Shown one piece after another: positions 44,803-53,428 of a DNA stretch of 64,000 nt. This stretch comes from an uncultured Lachnospiraceae bacterium (lineage in GTDB: Bacteria; Bacillota; Clostridia; Lachnospirales; Lachnospiraceae). Position 1 is the first letter of the stretch. Every line of letters starts with the position of its first letter. A model generated the notes under the pieces. The model ran no database searches. It was not told where the DNA came from and saw only the letters and a program-made list of their open reading frames with translations. The stretch spans positions 110,282 through 174,281 of the forward strand of contig CACWRR010000001.1 of the NCBI GenBank assembly GCA_902763335.1. Direction: 5' to 3'. Made by a program: the position numbers and the translations under genes.

Positions 44803-46062
44803 ATGGAAAAGAAACCATTTGTTACACTTGAAAAATTAAAGGAGATAGATAAGACATATCCTACACCATATCATTTATATGATGAAAAAGGAATAAGGGA
44901 AAATGCAAAGAGGCTTAAAGAGGCTTTTGCATGGAATAAAGGATTTAAGGAATATTTTGCCGTTAAGGCAACACCAAATCCATTTATATTAAACATTCTT
45001 AAAGATTGCGGATGTGGAGTGGACTGTTCATCAATGACAGAACTTATGATGTCTGACAAACTCGGATTCCATGGTGATGATATTATGTTTTCATCTAATG
45101 ATACACCGGCAGAGGAGTTTGAATTTGCAAAGAAACTTGATGCTCAGATAAATCTTGATGATTTTACTCATATTGAATTTATGGAGAAGCAGGCAGGCGG
45201 ACTTCCAGAGAAAATCTGCTGCCGTTTCAATCCGGGCGGAAAGTTTAAAATCAGCACAACAATCATGGATAATCCGGGTGAGGCAAAATACGGATTTACA
45301 AAGGAACAGCTTATAGAAGGATACAGAATCCTTAAAGAAAAGGGAGTTAAGAAGTTCGGACTTCATTCATTCCTTGCAAGCAATACAGTATCTAATGAGT
45401 ATTATCCTACTCTTGCAAAGATTTTATTTGAGACAGCTGTTGAAGTAAAGGAAAAGACAGGTGTTAAAATATCATTTATAAATCTTTCAGGCGGTGTCGG
45501 AATACCTTACAGACCTGATCAGGAGCCAAATGACATATATGCTATTGGAGAAGGCGTAAGAAAAGCATTTGAGGAAATTCTTGTTCCGGCAGGAATGGGC
45601 GATGTTGCAATATATACAGAACTTGGAAGATATATGTTGGGACCTTACGGATGCCTCGTTACAAAAGCAATCCATGAGAAACACATCCATAAAGAGTATA
45701 TCGGTCTTGATGCATGTGCGGTCAACCTTATGAGACCTGCAATGTATGGTGCTTACCACCATATTACAGTTATGGGAAAAGAAAACGAGCCGTGTGACCA
45801 CAAATATGACATAACAGGTTCACTCTGTGAAAATAACGATAAGTTTGCAGTTGACAGAATGCTTCCAAAGATTGATATGGGAGATTTTATTGTTATACAT
45901 GATACAGGAGCACATGGATTTGCCATGGGATATAATTATAATGGAAAGCTTAAGTCAGCAGAGCTTCTTCTTAAAGAAAACGGTGATGTTCAGATGATCA
46001 GAAGAGCAGAAACACCGAAGGATTATTTTGCGACATTTGATTTCTGTGATATATTAAAATAA
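44803..46062 (+). CDS. lysA: Diaminopimelate decarboxylase
   Basis: LysA removes CO2 from meso-diaminopimelate to give lysine, using PLP. The 419-residue alanine-racemase-fold protein has the PLP Lys in YFAVKATPNPFIL (about 50), the glycine-rich NLSGGVGIPY, ELGRYMLGPYG and the C-terminal GAHGFAMGYNYNG. The sequence DACAVNLMRPAMYGAYHHI places the active-site Cys slightly differently from the classic CESGD motif, so a relative acting on a similar amino acid is possible, but LysA is the simplest reading. AAAGGAG lies before the ATG. It follows the rhomboid-like gene and is followed 24 bp later by an unknown gene. Aspartate kinase of the same pathway lies at 60043. Confidence 0.85.
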   Translation: MEKKPFVTLEKLKEIDKTYPTPYHLYDEKGIRENAKRLKEAFAWNKGFKEYFAVKATPNPFILNILKDCGCGVDCSSMTELMMSDKLGFHGDDIMFSSNDTPAEEFEFAKKLDAQINLDDFTHIEFMEKQAGGLPEKICCRFNPGGKFKISTTIMDNPGEAKYGFTKEQLIEGYRILKEKGVKKFGLHSFLASNTVSNEYYPTLAKILFETAVEVKEKTGVKISFINLSGGVGIPYRPDQEPNDIYAIGEGVRKAFEEILVPAGMGDVAIYTELGRYMLGPYGCLVTKAIHEKHIHKEYIGLDACAVNLMRPAMYGAYHHITVMGKENEPCDHKYDITGSLCENNDKFAVDRMLPKIDMGDFIVIHDTGAHGFAMGYNYNGKLKSAELLLKENGDVQMIRRAETPKDYFATFDFCDILK

Positions 46063-46086
46063 TTGAAAGGCTTTTGGAACAGTTAA

Positions 46087-47481
46087 ATGAAGAAGGTAGT
46101 AAAAGATATACTGAATAAAAAAGATTTAGACAAAAATCTTCCGGTTTATGCAGAATATATGTGTACTCTTTATTACAGATTTGCACGGTTAAGACTTGCA
46201 ATGAATTATTATACATTTTTTGAAGTGCTTGATGATACGGAGAATAAGGAAGAAATAAAGGAATTGTCTGACATACTGAATCAGATAATTAAAGATGGTA
46301 TTCTTTCAGACGGTGACAGAGATAAGTTTACAAAAGATATCGATGACATAAGAAAAAATGTTATAAAAACAATGCAGGTTCTTACTTCATATGCAGATGC
46401 ATTTGACAGATATGAATATGTAATAAACAGGGTAGAGTATAATTTTAAGGACGGCGAGCTTCCGGCAAAATATGATGACGGACAGTTTACCAGAAAAATT
46501 ATGCAATATATAGTCGCTGATGAGGATTCAGTTGTGATAAACAGCAGAATATCGGAGGTAATAGGTGAACTTCCGATGCGAATGACTAAGCAGAAGTTTT
46601 TTGAAAGATTAAATGACGGATTAAATGTATACAGTGAAACTGATGAAAAAAGTTTTGAGGATTTCCTGTATATGGTAAGATCATCTGCAATGCTTGACAG
46701 CGTTGCGGATGATGATGATACATTTGAAAATCTTCAGTCAATATATGTAAGTCTTAAAAATGCTGATTATGATAATATTGATGAAAAGGAATATAACAGG
46801 CTCAGGGATATGATAACATATGCGGCCGGATATATTGAAGACAGAGTAAATATCTATATGCTCATGCAGCAGGTGATAAATGATGTATATGCAATGCTTT
46901 GCACATCCCCATATGTTAAAGAGCAGGGGGATGAGGAAGCAGCATGTACATCAATCATTGCATACATAAACGATACGTTTTCAAATGGCGGTGAAGCCTA
47001 TGATGAAAAAATCGAGAATGATTTTATCAGTATAGAGGGTAAACAGGAAAAAATACATGGAGATTACATGTCATATGAGCACGTTCTTGATGAGTTGAAA
47101 ACAACTTTGTCTGAAAAAGATGTGGAACAAAGTCTTATTGACTGTTATAATATGATGTATAAGGTACAAATATTGGTTTCTGATAGTTTATTTGTGGAAT
47201 TTGATGGAAATACTTTAAATGATAAAGACATGACAAAGGATTATTTTGAAAAGAGAAAAAATGATTTTATGTCAGAGGTTAAAACATTTTTTGATAACCA
47301 TGGAAGAACGGTAAACAGAGCTGTTATGTCAGCAATTATAGCTTCTCTGCCTGTCTTTTTTAATAATTTGCAGGAGCTTCAGGACTATATATATAATTCT
47401 CTTGAGTCATGCAGAAAAGAATCAGAAAAACTTGCATGTATTGAGATAATAAATTCATTTATTGAAGAAATCACGGATTAG
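46087..47481 (+). CDS. Large cytosolic helical protein of unknown function
   Basis: I do not recognise this 464-residue protein. It has no signal peptide or membrane helix, is acidic (many Asp/Glu and DD pairs such as VADDDDTFE), rich in Tyr, Met and Lys, and predicted to be almost entirely helical. An N-terminal segment YMCTLYYRFARLRLAMNYYTF and a C-terminal ELQDYIYNSLESCRKESEKL stand out. Codon use is like its neighbours, so it looks native. It starts 24 bp after lysA and ends 25 bp before another unknown gene, in the same operon as the ytfI/ytfJ-like pair. A role in sporulation or cell-envelope regulation would be inference from context only. Confidence 0.7.
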   Translation: MKKVVKDILNKKDLDKNLPVYAEYMCTLYYRFARLRLAMNYYTFFEVLDDTENKEEIKELSDILNQIIKDGILSDGDRDKFTKDIDDIRKNVIKTMQVLTSYADAFDRYEYVINRVEYNFKDGELPAKYDDGQFTRKIMQYIVADEDSVVINSRISEVIGELPMRMTKQKFFERLNDGLNVYSETDEKSFEDFLYMVRSSAMLDSVADDDDTFENLQSIYVSLKNADYDNIDEKEYNRLRDMITYAAGYIEDRVNIYMLMQQVINDVYAMLCTSPYVKEQGDEEAACTSIIAYINDTFSNGGEAYDEKIENDFISIEGKQEKIHGDYMSYEHVLDELKTTLSEKDVEQSLIDCYNMMYKVQILVSDSLFVEFDGNTLNDKDMTKDYFEKRKNDFMSEVKTFFDNHGRTVNRAVMSAIIASLPVFFNNLQELQDYIYNSLESCRKESEKLACIEIINSFIEEITD

Positions 47482-47506
47482 GAGAGGCCGGAGGTAAGTT
47501 GACTGT

Positions 47507-47827
47507 ATGAAATGGTATAAGGATTTGTATATGGGAGAGCTTGCAGCTAAGCGAAAAAGAAAGATAATAAACAGGATAAAGCATGGGAAAGTCCAGATAG
47601 GTGTGTATGTACTTGCATTACCGCTAAATGATGATAATATTCTTGATATATATCCTTCTTATATTCTGAATCAGAAATATTACAGAAATATAGCCATTAA
47701 TATAGTCGGAATTGCGTGTGGTTACGAGGAAGCGATGGAGGTTCTGCAAAGAATGGTTATCGACTGCTACACGTCTACCGGTCAGTTTAAAATATGTGAT
47801 ATGACAGAGGATGATAAATTCAGTTAA
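47507..47827 (+). CDS. Small protein of unknown function
   Basis: The 106-residue protein has a basic N-terminus (AAKRKRKIINRIKHGKVQIG), a central strand-helix region (VYVLALPLNDDNILDIYPSY) and a helix with Cys-bearing ends (IACGYEEAMEVLQRMVIDCY). No family is recognised and there is no membrane helix. GGAGG at about 47491-47495 precedes the ATG. It sits between the large helical protein and the DUF2953 gene with short spacings, so it belongs to the same operon. The basic start and alternating fold could bind RNA or another protein; nothing in the sequence decides. Confidence 0.7.
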   Translation: MKWYKDLYMGELAAKRKRKIINRIKHGKVQIGVYVLALPLNDDNILDIYPSYILNQKYYRNIAINIVGIACGYEEAMEVLQRMVIDCYTSTGQFKICDMTEDDKFS

Positions 47828-47871
47828 GCATTTAATAAGATGACGCAAAGCGTCTGAGGAATGGAGATAAC

Positions 47872-48891
47872 ATGCTACATATTATACTGTTAATTCTTAA
47901 AATAATAGGAATAATATTGTTGTGCATACTTGGAATTGTTCTGTTGGTGATAATCACAGTTTTGTTTGTCCCTGTAAGGTACAAAATCGATTTCAGCATT
48001 TACGAATATGGCAGTATAAAGTGTAGAGTCTCCTGGCTGCTGCATATTATTTCTGTAAATGTGGGATATGGAAAGCAAAAAAAAGGGGAAATGGGATTAT
48101 ATAAAAATATAAAACTGTTTGGCATAAACCTGCTTGGCATACGAAAGAAATCACATGATAAAAAAAATGATGATACAACGGAGAAACATGATAAAATATC
48201 AATATATGATTCTAAGAATGACATAGTTGATGAAAAAAACACATATGAGAATAAGAATACAGAAAACTCATATAATTTAGAAACTGCTTCAGATGATGAA
48301 ATTGTTAAAAATCCGGTGACAGCGGATATAAAAGAGTATGATGAAACAGATTCATATGACGGTGACGAAGAAAGTATCAGGGATTTTACAGATACTGAAC
48401 CTGAATATGATGAAGAAACAAAACGTAAAAAGGACAATATATTCAAAAAAATATCGTCTAAAATAAGAAAAATATTGTTCAAAATAAAGTCTGTATGTGG
48501 TAAAATTAAAAAGATGTCAGCAAAGGCTCGAAGTGTAAAAGAATTCGTGGAACTTGATGAGACGAAGGAGGCTGTACGATTTATTAAAGGACAGCTTGGT
48601 ATTCTGATAGAACATGTAAGACCACGTATAGTCAGAGGACATATTAAATTTGGCACCGGAGACCCGGCATATACGGCAGAACTGCTTGGTATATATTATC
48701 TTATATCCAAAGGCAGATACAAAAAGATGTATATGGAGCCGGACTTTGACAATGCCGTACTTGATGGAGAAGTCCATATTAAAGGCAGGATAGTTGTCTT
48801 TAGCTTAGTTGTAATGGCAATAAAAATATATAAAAATGAGAATTTAAAAACAACCATTAGTAATGGGAAGAACCTAAAGGAGGAATTATAA
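47872..48891 (+). CDS. DUF2953 domain protein (YtfI-like)
   Basis: The 339-residue protein has an N-terminal membrane helix (about residues 3-28), a strand rich domain (VPVRYKIDFSIYEYGSIKCRVSWLL), a long charged linker of about 120 residues (Lys, Asp, Glu, Asn), and the conserved C-terminal DUF2953 core HVRPRIVRGHIKFGTGDPAYT with DFDNAVLDGEVHIKGRI. In Bacillus the DUF2953 protein YtfI is encoded directly before the sporulation protein YtfJ, exactly as here (one-base overlap). The pair is known from endospore formers. Function is not firmly known. GGAG precedes the ATG by a good distance. Confidence 0.85.
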   Translation: MLHIILLILKIIGIILLCILGIVLLVIITVLFVPVRYKIDFSIYEYGSIKCRVSWLLHIISVNVGYGKQKKGEMGLYKNIKLFGINLLGIRKKSHDKKNDDTTEKHDKISIYDSKNDIVDEKNTYENKNTENSYNLETASDDEIVKNPVTADIKEYDETDSYDGDEESIRDFTDTEPEYDEETKRKKDNIFKKISSKIRKILFKIKSVCGKIKKMSAKARSVKEFVELDETKEAVRFIKGQLGILIEHVRPRIVRGHIKFGTGDPAYTAELLGIYYLISKGRYKKMYMEPDFDNAVLDGEVHIKGRIVVFSLVVMAIKIYKNENLKTTISNGKNLKEEL

Positions 48892-49286
48892 TGGCAGAGA
48901 ACAATAGCAACAATGTTAATAACACTGTCGAATCATTGTTTAAGGGGATGGAAAGCTTTATAACATCTAAAACCGTGGTTGGAGATGCGATTAACGTAGG
49001 AGATGGAAGCGTAATACTTCCGCTTGTGGACGTTTCATTTGGTGTTGCAGCAGGTGCAACTAATGATGACAAGAAGAATAACGGTGGAGGAGGAATGGGT
49101 GGTAAAATGTCACCTAGTGCCGTACTTGTTATTAAAGACGGAGTACCAAAGCTTGTTAATATCAAAGAACAGGATGGTCTTACAAAGATTCTTGACATGG
49201 TGCCTGATTTTATCGACAGATTTACAGGAAAGTCTGATGAAGAAGGCGAAGATGAAGACGAGAAAAAAGAAGATATTCCGGATTAA
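48891..49286 (+). CDS. ytfJ: Sporulation protein YtfJ/GerW-like
   Basis: The 131-residue protein fits YtfJ (GerW), a sporulation protein linked to germination in Bacillus. Visible hallmarks are MESFITSKTVVGDAINVGDG, VILPLVDVSFGVAAG, a Gly-rich loop (NNGGGGMGGKMSPSAVLVIK) and an acidic tail (DEEGEDEDEKKEDIPD). AAAGGAGG lies just before the ATG, which overlaps the stop of the preceding gene (TAATG). Its presence suggests an endospore-forming lineage, or a retained gene in one that no longer sporulates. The family also occurs in non-sporulating Firmicutes, so this is not proof. Confidence 0.9.
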   Translation: MAENNSNNVNNTVESLFKGMESFITSKTVVGDAINVGDGSVILPLVDVSFGVAAGATNDDKKNNGGGGMGGKMSPSAVLVIKDGVPKLVNIKEQDGLTKILDMVPDFIDRFTGKSDEEGEDEDEKKEDIPD

Positions 49287-49305
49287 TTATATTTGAATGT
49301 GATAG

Positions 49306-49379
49306 ATCCGCAAATTGACGCATATTATGTATAAACTGCCCTGACAGGGAAGTGATGAGTGTGCGTAGGATTTGCGGAT
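49306..49379 (+). promoter_or_regulatory. Long RNA hairpin enclosing the start of the 47-codon gene
   Basis: ATCCGCAAAT (49306-49315) pairs perfectly with ATTTGCGGAT (49370-49379), and after a small internal loop ACGCA pairs with TGCGT (49362-49366). A small hairpin CCCT-GAC-AGGG inside holds the AGGG of the ribosome site, and the ATG at 49355 is in the enclosed region. Translation could be controlled by this fold. Confidence 0.6.
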
Positions 49380-49498
49380 TTATATTATTCTGGATATCAG
49401 TGGGTATCGGAATCGGGTTCTGGCTGGGAGTAAGCTTCTGGTCCATAGTATTGCTCATAGGCCTTCTGATATTTGGATTTAATCTTTTTTGCGGATAA
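49355..49498 (+). CDS. 47-residue membrane protein
   Basis: This short gene reads MSVRRICGFILFWISVGIGI, then a hydrophobic stretch with GFWLGVSFWSIV, and ends in FGFNLFCG. It has a basic N-terminus and two closely spaced hydrophobic segments, so it should be a small membrane hairpin protein. AGGGA lies a few bases before the ATG, inside the hairpin at 49306-49379; GTG 49352 is a possible alternative start. It lies 68 bp after ytfJ. Cys residues near both ends are notable. I know no named family, but small membrane proteins of this type are common next to sporulation genes. The lack of stops, basic start and hydrophobic pattern support it. Confidence 0.6.
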   Translation: MSVRRICGFILFWISVGIGIGFWLGVSFWSIVLLIGLLIFGFNLFCG

Positions 49499-49524
49499 AA
49501 GTTTAAAGGGCACAGGTAATCGTA

Positions 49525-50211
49525 ATGGAAAAAATTATTGAACTAAAGAATATTAATAAAAATGAGGCTGCAAGGTATCTTGGATACAGGGATACGTTGC
49601 CTGATGTTGAGACAACAAAGACAATACTTGAATGTGAGGCAGAACTTTTAAAAGTAATCCGTCCACAGTATGTATACAGAATATTTGATATTTCATTTGA
49701 GGATGACGGAGTGCATGTACTTGGTACGGAGCTGGTACTAAAGGGAGAGTCAATAAAAAATCATTTATCAGGATGTAAGAAAGCTGCCATAATGTGCGTT
49801 ACACTCTCAGGCGAGGTTGATAAAATACTTCGCACCAATGAGGTGAATAATATGCTGAGGGCAATTATAATGGATGCACTGGCGAATGCAGCGGTTGAAC
49901 AGGTGTGTGATGAAGTCGAGAATATTATAGAAGAAAATATACCGGGGTATTGTCACACATGGAGATTTGGAGTGGGATATGGAGATTTTCCATTATCTAC
50001 ACAAAAGATTTTTCTTGAGACTTTAAATGCACCAAAGCAGATAGGTGTGTGTGCTACTGAAAGCTGTATATTAACTCCGAGAAAATCAGTGACATGTGTT
50101 CTTGGATTGTCGGCAGATAAGCTTGATAATACAGAAAAAAGTTGTGAAAATTGTAGTATGCATGGAAAATGTGCTTTTAGTAAAGACGGAAAGAGTGGAT
50201 GCGGAAAATGA
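49525..50211 (+). CDS. Methionine synthase reactivation-domain protein
   Basis: The 228-residue product resembles the C-terminal activation domain of cobalamin-dependent methionine synthase, made as a separate protein. That domain binds S-adenosylmethionine and helps re-methylate oxidised cobalamin. Visible features are the N-terminal NKNEAARYLGYRDTLPD, a central AALANAAVEQVCDE-like helix, RFGVGYGDFPLS and TPRKSVTCVLGLS, and a C-terminal Cys-rich end (CENCSMHGKCAFSKDGKSGC). The gene overlaps metH by 13 bp, so the two are coupled. Split MetH systems of this form occur in Clostridia. The Cys-rich tail is not part of the E. coli domain and might bind metal. Confidence 0.88.
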   Translation: MEKIIELKNINKNEAARYLGYRDTLPDVETTKTILECEAELLKVIRPQYVYRIFDISFEDDGVHVLGTELVLKGESIKNHLSGCKKAAIMCVTLSGEVDKILRTNEVNNMLRAIIMDALANAAVEQVCDEVENIIEENIPGYCHTWRFGVGYGDFPLSTQKIFLETLNAPKQIGVCATESCILTPRKSVTCVLGLSADKLDNTEKSCENCSMHGKCAFSKDGKSGCGK

Positions 50212-52583
50212 GATTTAACGAATTATTAGAGACAAAAGAATTTGTGATACTGGATGGCGGCATGGGTACAATGCTGCAGAAAAACGGATTGAAAATAGGT
50301 GGAGTACCTGAAGTGCTAAATATAACAAGACCTGAACTTCTTACATCCATTCATCGCGAATATATAGATGCCGGAGCAGATATTATATATATTAATACAT
50401 TTGGGGCAAACAGTTATAAGATGAAGGAGACCGGATACAGTGTAAATGAACTGGTACAGGCTGCGGTTAAAAATGCAAAGGCAGCTACAGCCGGAACACA
50501 GACACTTATAGCTCTTGATATAGGACCTATAGGACAGTTACTTGAGCCGACCGGAACATTATCATTTGAGAGTGCCTATGATATCTTTAAGGAGATTGTA
50601 ATAGCCGGTAAGGATGCAGATTTAGTCGTGTTCGAGACTATGACAGATCTTCTTGAGATAAAGGCAGCCGTCCTTGCGGCAAAAGAAAATACTGACCTTC
50701 CGATAATGTGTACCATGACTTTTGAAAGAAATATGAGAACATTTACAGGATGTGGTGTATCAAATATGGCTCTTACACTGGAAGGACTTGGAGCAGATGC
50801 CATAGGTGTAAACTGTTCACTCGGACCTGATGAGCTTATGCCTGTTGTTGAGGAAATGCTCAGATGGACAAACCTTCCTGTTATAGTGAAGCCGAATGCG
50901 GGCCTTCCTGATCCTGTTACTAATGAATATGATATTCTGCCGGAAGAATTTTCAAAATACATGCTACAGATGGCTGATATGGGCGTTAAAATATTTGGCG
51001 GATGCTGTGGAACTACACCTGATTATATCAGAACACTTAAAAAGGCTCTGGAAGGAAAAAAATATAAGGGTGTCAGAAAACAGATACCTGCTGCTGTCTG
51101 TTCTTCATCAGAAACAGTGGAGATAAACCAGCCGAGAATAATAGGCGAGCGAATCAATCCTACAGGTAAGAAAAAGTTTAAAGAAGCCCTTATTAAACAT
51201 GATATGGATTACATATTAAATCAGGCGATTGAACAGACACATGCCGGAGCAGAGATTCTTGACGTGAATGTCGGTCTGCCTGAAATAGATGAAAAATCAA
51301 TGATGGTAGATTCGGTAAAAGCTATTCAGGGTATAACGGAAGCACCATTACAGCTTGACTCGACCATTCCTGAAGTACTTGAAGCTGCGCTCAGGGTATA
51401 CTGTGGTAAACCTATCGTAAACTCAGTAAACGGAGAAGACAAGTCTTTGGATACGATACTTCCGCTGGTTAAGAAATATGGTGCATCTGTCGTAGGACTT
51501 ACACTTGACAAAGATGGAATACCGAAGGATGGAGATAAACGTTTCGAGATAGCGAAAAAGATACTAAACAGAGCACTTGAATATGGAATATCAAGAGAAA
51601 ATGTTTATATCGACTGTCTCACACTGACCGCATCTGCAGAACAGGATGGAGTTGTGGAAACATTAAAGGCTGTAAAGAGAGTTAAGGATGAGTTAGGATT
51701 AAAGACTGTTCTCGGTGTTTCAAATATATCATTCGGACTACCAAACAGGGAACGTGTTAATCATACATTCCTTGCACTTGCCCTTGAAAACGGACTTGAT
51801 CTGCCTATTATAAATCCTAATATAAGTTCAATGTCAGGAACTGTAAGAGCATTCAGACTTCTTAAAGGATATGATAAAAACTCAAGAGAATATATAGAAG
51901 CATATAATATAGAACAGGCAGGGAATGAAAAGCAGACTGACAAACAGGCAGGAAACTCAGGAAATATTACCCTTGAATATGCCATAGATAACGGTCTTAA
52001 AAATGATGGTGCAAGAATAACAAAAGAAATGCTTAAAACCATGGATTCCATGGAGATTGTAAACGAGCATCTTATTCCTTCGCTCGATAAAGCGGGAGAT
52101 TTGTTTGAAAAAGGAAAGATATTCCTTCCGCAGCTCATATTGTCAGCCGAAGTTGCCCAGGCGGCATTCGGAGTGATTAAAGACTATATAAGTTCTAAAT
52201 CGCAGGACAGCGTAAGCAAGGGAATAATAGTTATAGCAACCGTCAAAGGAGACATCCATGATATAGGTAAAAATATAGTAAAGGTTCTTCTTGAAAATTA
52301 CGGCTACACGGTAATTGATCTTGGAAAAGATGTAGATTATCAGGCGGTAGTGGATGCTGTAAAAGAACATGATGCCAAGCTTGTGGGATTGTCTGCACTT
52401 ATGACGACAACGCTTGTATCGATGGAAAAGACCATAGAACTTATACATGAGAACAATTTAGACTGTAAGATAATGGTTGGGGGAGCAGTGCTTACACCGG
52501 ATTATGCAAAACAGATTCATGCTGATTTTTACGCAAAAGACGCAAAAGAGTCAGTAGACATAGCAAAACAGGTTTTGGGATAA
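50199..52583 (+). CDS. metH: Cobalamin-dependent methionine synthase core (without activation domain)
   Basis: MetH transfers a methyl group from methyltetrahydrofolate through cobalamin to homocysteine. The 794-residue protein has the homocysteine-binding domain (1-290; LDGGMGTMLQ, VNCSLGPDE and the zinc pair GGCCGT), the pterin-binding domain (about 310-575; NPTGKKKFKEALIKHDMD, DVNVGLP, NPNISSM), the cobalamin cap and the cobalamin-binding domain with the lower-ligand His in KGDIHDIGKNIVKVLLEN (about 686) and VGLSALMTTTLVSMEKTIEL. It stops after this domain; E. coli MetH has another 350 residues for reactivation, which are supplied by the preceding overlapping gene. Start 50199 or 50208 is not decided by a ribosome site. 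Confidence 0.95.
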   Translation: MRKMRFNELLETKEFVILDGGMGTMLQKNGLKIGGVPEVLNITRPELLTSIHREYIDAGADIIYINTFGANSYKMKETGYSVNELVQAAVKNAKAATAGTQTLIALDIGPIGQLLEPTGTLSFESAYDIFKEIVIAGKDADLVVFETMTDLLEIKAAVLAAKENTDLPIMCTMTFERNMRTFTGCGVSNMALTLEGLGADAIGVNCSLGPDELMPVVEEMLRWTNLPVIVKPNAGLPDPVTNEYDILPEEFSKYMLQMADMGVKIFGGCCGTTPDYIRTLKKALEGKKYKGVRKQIPAAVCSSSETVEINQPRIIGERINPTGKKKFKEALIKHDMDYILNQAIEQTHAGAEILDVNVGLPEIDEKSMMVDSVKAIQGITEAPLQLDSTIPEVLEAALRVYCGKPIVNSVNGEDKSLDTILPLVKKYGASVVGLTLDKDGIPKDGDKRFEIAKKILNRALEYGISRENVYIDCLTLTASAEQDGVVETLKAVKRVKDELGLKTVLGVSNISFGLPNRERVNHTFLALALENGLDLPIINPNISSMSGTVRAFRLLKGYDKNSREYIEAYNIEQAGNEKQTDKQAGNSGNITLEYAIDNGLKNDGARITKEMLKTMDSMEIVNEHLIPSLDKAGDLFEKGKIFLPQLILSAEVAQAAFGVIKDYISSKSQDSVSKGIIVIATVKGDIHDIGKNIVKVLLENYGYTVIDLGKDVDYQAVVDAVKEHDAKLVGLSALMTTTLVSMEKTIELIHENNLDCKIMVGGAVLTPDYAKQIHADFYAKDAKESVDIAKQVLG

Positions 52584-52615
52584 AAAAATACCACGCAGAA
52601 ATGCGTGGTATTTTT
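52584..52615. terminator. Bidirectional terminator between metH and rpmB
   Basis: A 14-bp stem AAAAATACCACGCA with a GAAA tetraloop and TGCGTGGTATTTTT lies directly after the metH stop and just before the convergent rpmB stop. Confidence 0.93.
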
Positions 52616-52626
52616 AAACATTAGAA

Positions 52627-52815
52627 TTATGCTCTCTCAACTAAACCTGATCTTAAACAAGATGTACATACGTACATTTTACGGTTTGCTCCGTTAGCAA
52701 GTTTAACTTTAACAGATTTAACGTTAGATTTCCAAATTTTATTAGATCTTCTATGAGAATGGCTTACACCGTTTCCAAAATGAACACCTTTTTCGCAAAT
52801 TGCACATTTAGCCAT
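52627..52815 (-). CDS. rpmB: 50S ribosomal protein L28 (zinc-binding form)
   Basis: The 62-residue product is ribosomal protein L28. It starts MAKCAICEKGVHFGNGVSHS and ends with VCTSCLRSGLVERA; the two CxxC pairs mark the zinc-containing paralog type. The start is ATG 52815, eight bases after a perfect AAGGAGG; an in-frame TTG at 52824 overlaps that site. The gene is divergent from asp23, as in many Firmicutes where rpmB, the yloU/yloV homologs and recG are clustered. A 13-bp GGTTTATTAAACC palindrome in its leader (52846-52858) could take part in regulation. Nothing is missing. Confidence 0.97.
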   Translation of the reverse strand: MAKCAICEKGVHFGNGVSHSHRRSNKIWKSNVKSVKVKLANGANRKMYVCTSCLRSGLVERA

Positions 52816-52872
52816 TGATTGCACCTCCTTAAAATAACGTATTTCGGTTTATTAAACCCAACACCGAGAAAT

Positions 52873-52901
52873 ATTTTATCAGAAATAAATGTATTTTGCA
52901 A
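52873..52901 (-). promoter_or_regulatory. rpmB promoter
   Basis: On the minus strand TTGCAA (52896-52901), a 17-bp spacer and TAAAAT (52873-52878) preceded by TGA form an extended -10 promoter about 58 bp before the start. The leader includes the GGTTTATTAAACC palindrome. Confidence 0.7.
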
Positions 52902-52931
52902 GCATTTTTTGCTTTATTTTTTCCAAAAAGA

Positions 52932-52940
52932 TGTTATAAT
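52932..52940 (+). promoter_or_regulatory. Extended -10 of the asp23-fakA-like promoter
   Basis: TGT directly before TATAAT (52935-52940) gives an extended -10. The leader contains a hairpin GCACC-TTTTA-GGTGC (53001-53015) shortly before the GGAGG of the first gene. Confidence 0.65.
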
Positions 52941-53033
52941 ACTAAGTATTAGTGCGAAAACGCTCCGAAATGGAGATGAGTGTTTAGAATTGATTATAAT
53001 GCACCTTTTAGGTGCAGGAATTGGAGGCTGACT

Positions 53034-53393
53034 ATGAAAGGTAAATTAACTACCAATATGGGTAATGTTTATATTGACAATAACGTTATAGCCAAATGTG
53101 CCGGAACTGCGGCAGTGGAATGCTTTGGTATAGTTGGAATGGCTATGGTAAGCATGAAAGACGGTTTAGTTAAGCTTGTCAAAAGAGAATATATATCCAA
53201 AGGTGTAAATGTAACAGTAGATGAGAATAATGACATTACAATTGATTTCCATGTTATTGTTGCCTATGGCGTAAGCATTTCTGCTGTAGCTGATAACCTT
53301 ATTTCAAATGTAAAATATAAGGTTGAAGAGTTTACAGGATTAAAAGTATGCAAAATCAATATATTTGTTGAAGGCGTAAGGGTTATAGACTAA
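53034..53393 (+). CDS. Asp23/Gls24-family protein (YloU-like)
   Basis: The 119-residue protein belongs to the Asp23/Gls24 family of small alkaline-shock and envelope-stress proteins. It shows TNMGNVYIDNNVIAKCAGTA, CFGIVGMAMVSMKDGLVKL, VTVDENNDITIDFHVIVAYG and the C-terminal VKYKVEEFTGLKVCKINIFV. YloU-like members are always next to the fatty-acid kinase-like gene, as here. GGAGG at 53022-53026 precedes ATG 53034; the earlier in-frame start at 52980 lies before the leader hairpin and is rejected. The exact role is unknown. Confidence 0.93.
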   Translation: MKGKLTTNMGNVYIDNNVIAKCAGTAAVECFGIVGMAMVSMKDGLVKLVKREYISKGVNVTVDENNDITIDFHVIVAYGVSISAVADNLISNVKYKVEEFTGLKVCKINIFVEGVRVID

Positions 53394-53428
53394 TCCGGTC
53401 CATAACAAAATCTTAAGGAGGATTTATA

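Noticed and set aside
52819..53031. 70-codon + frame between rpmB and the Asp23 gene
   Set aside because: It spans both divergent promoters and the leader hairpin; no ribosome site.
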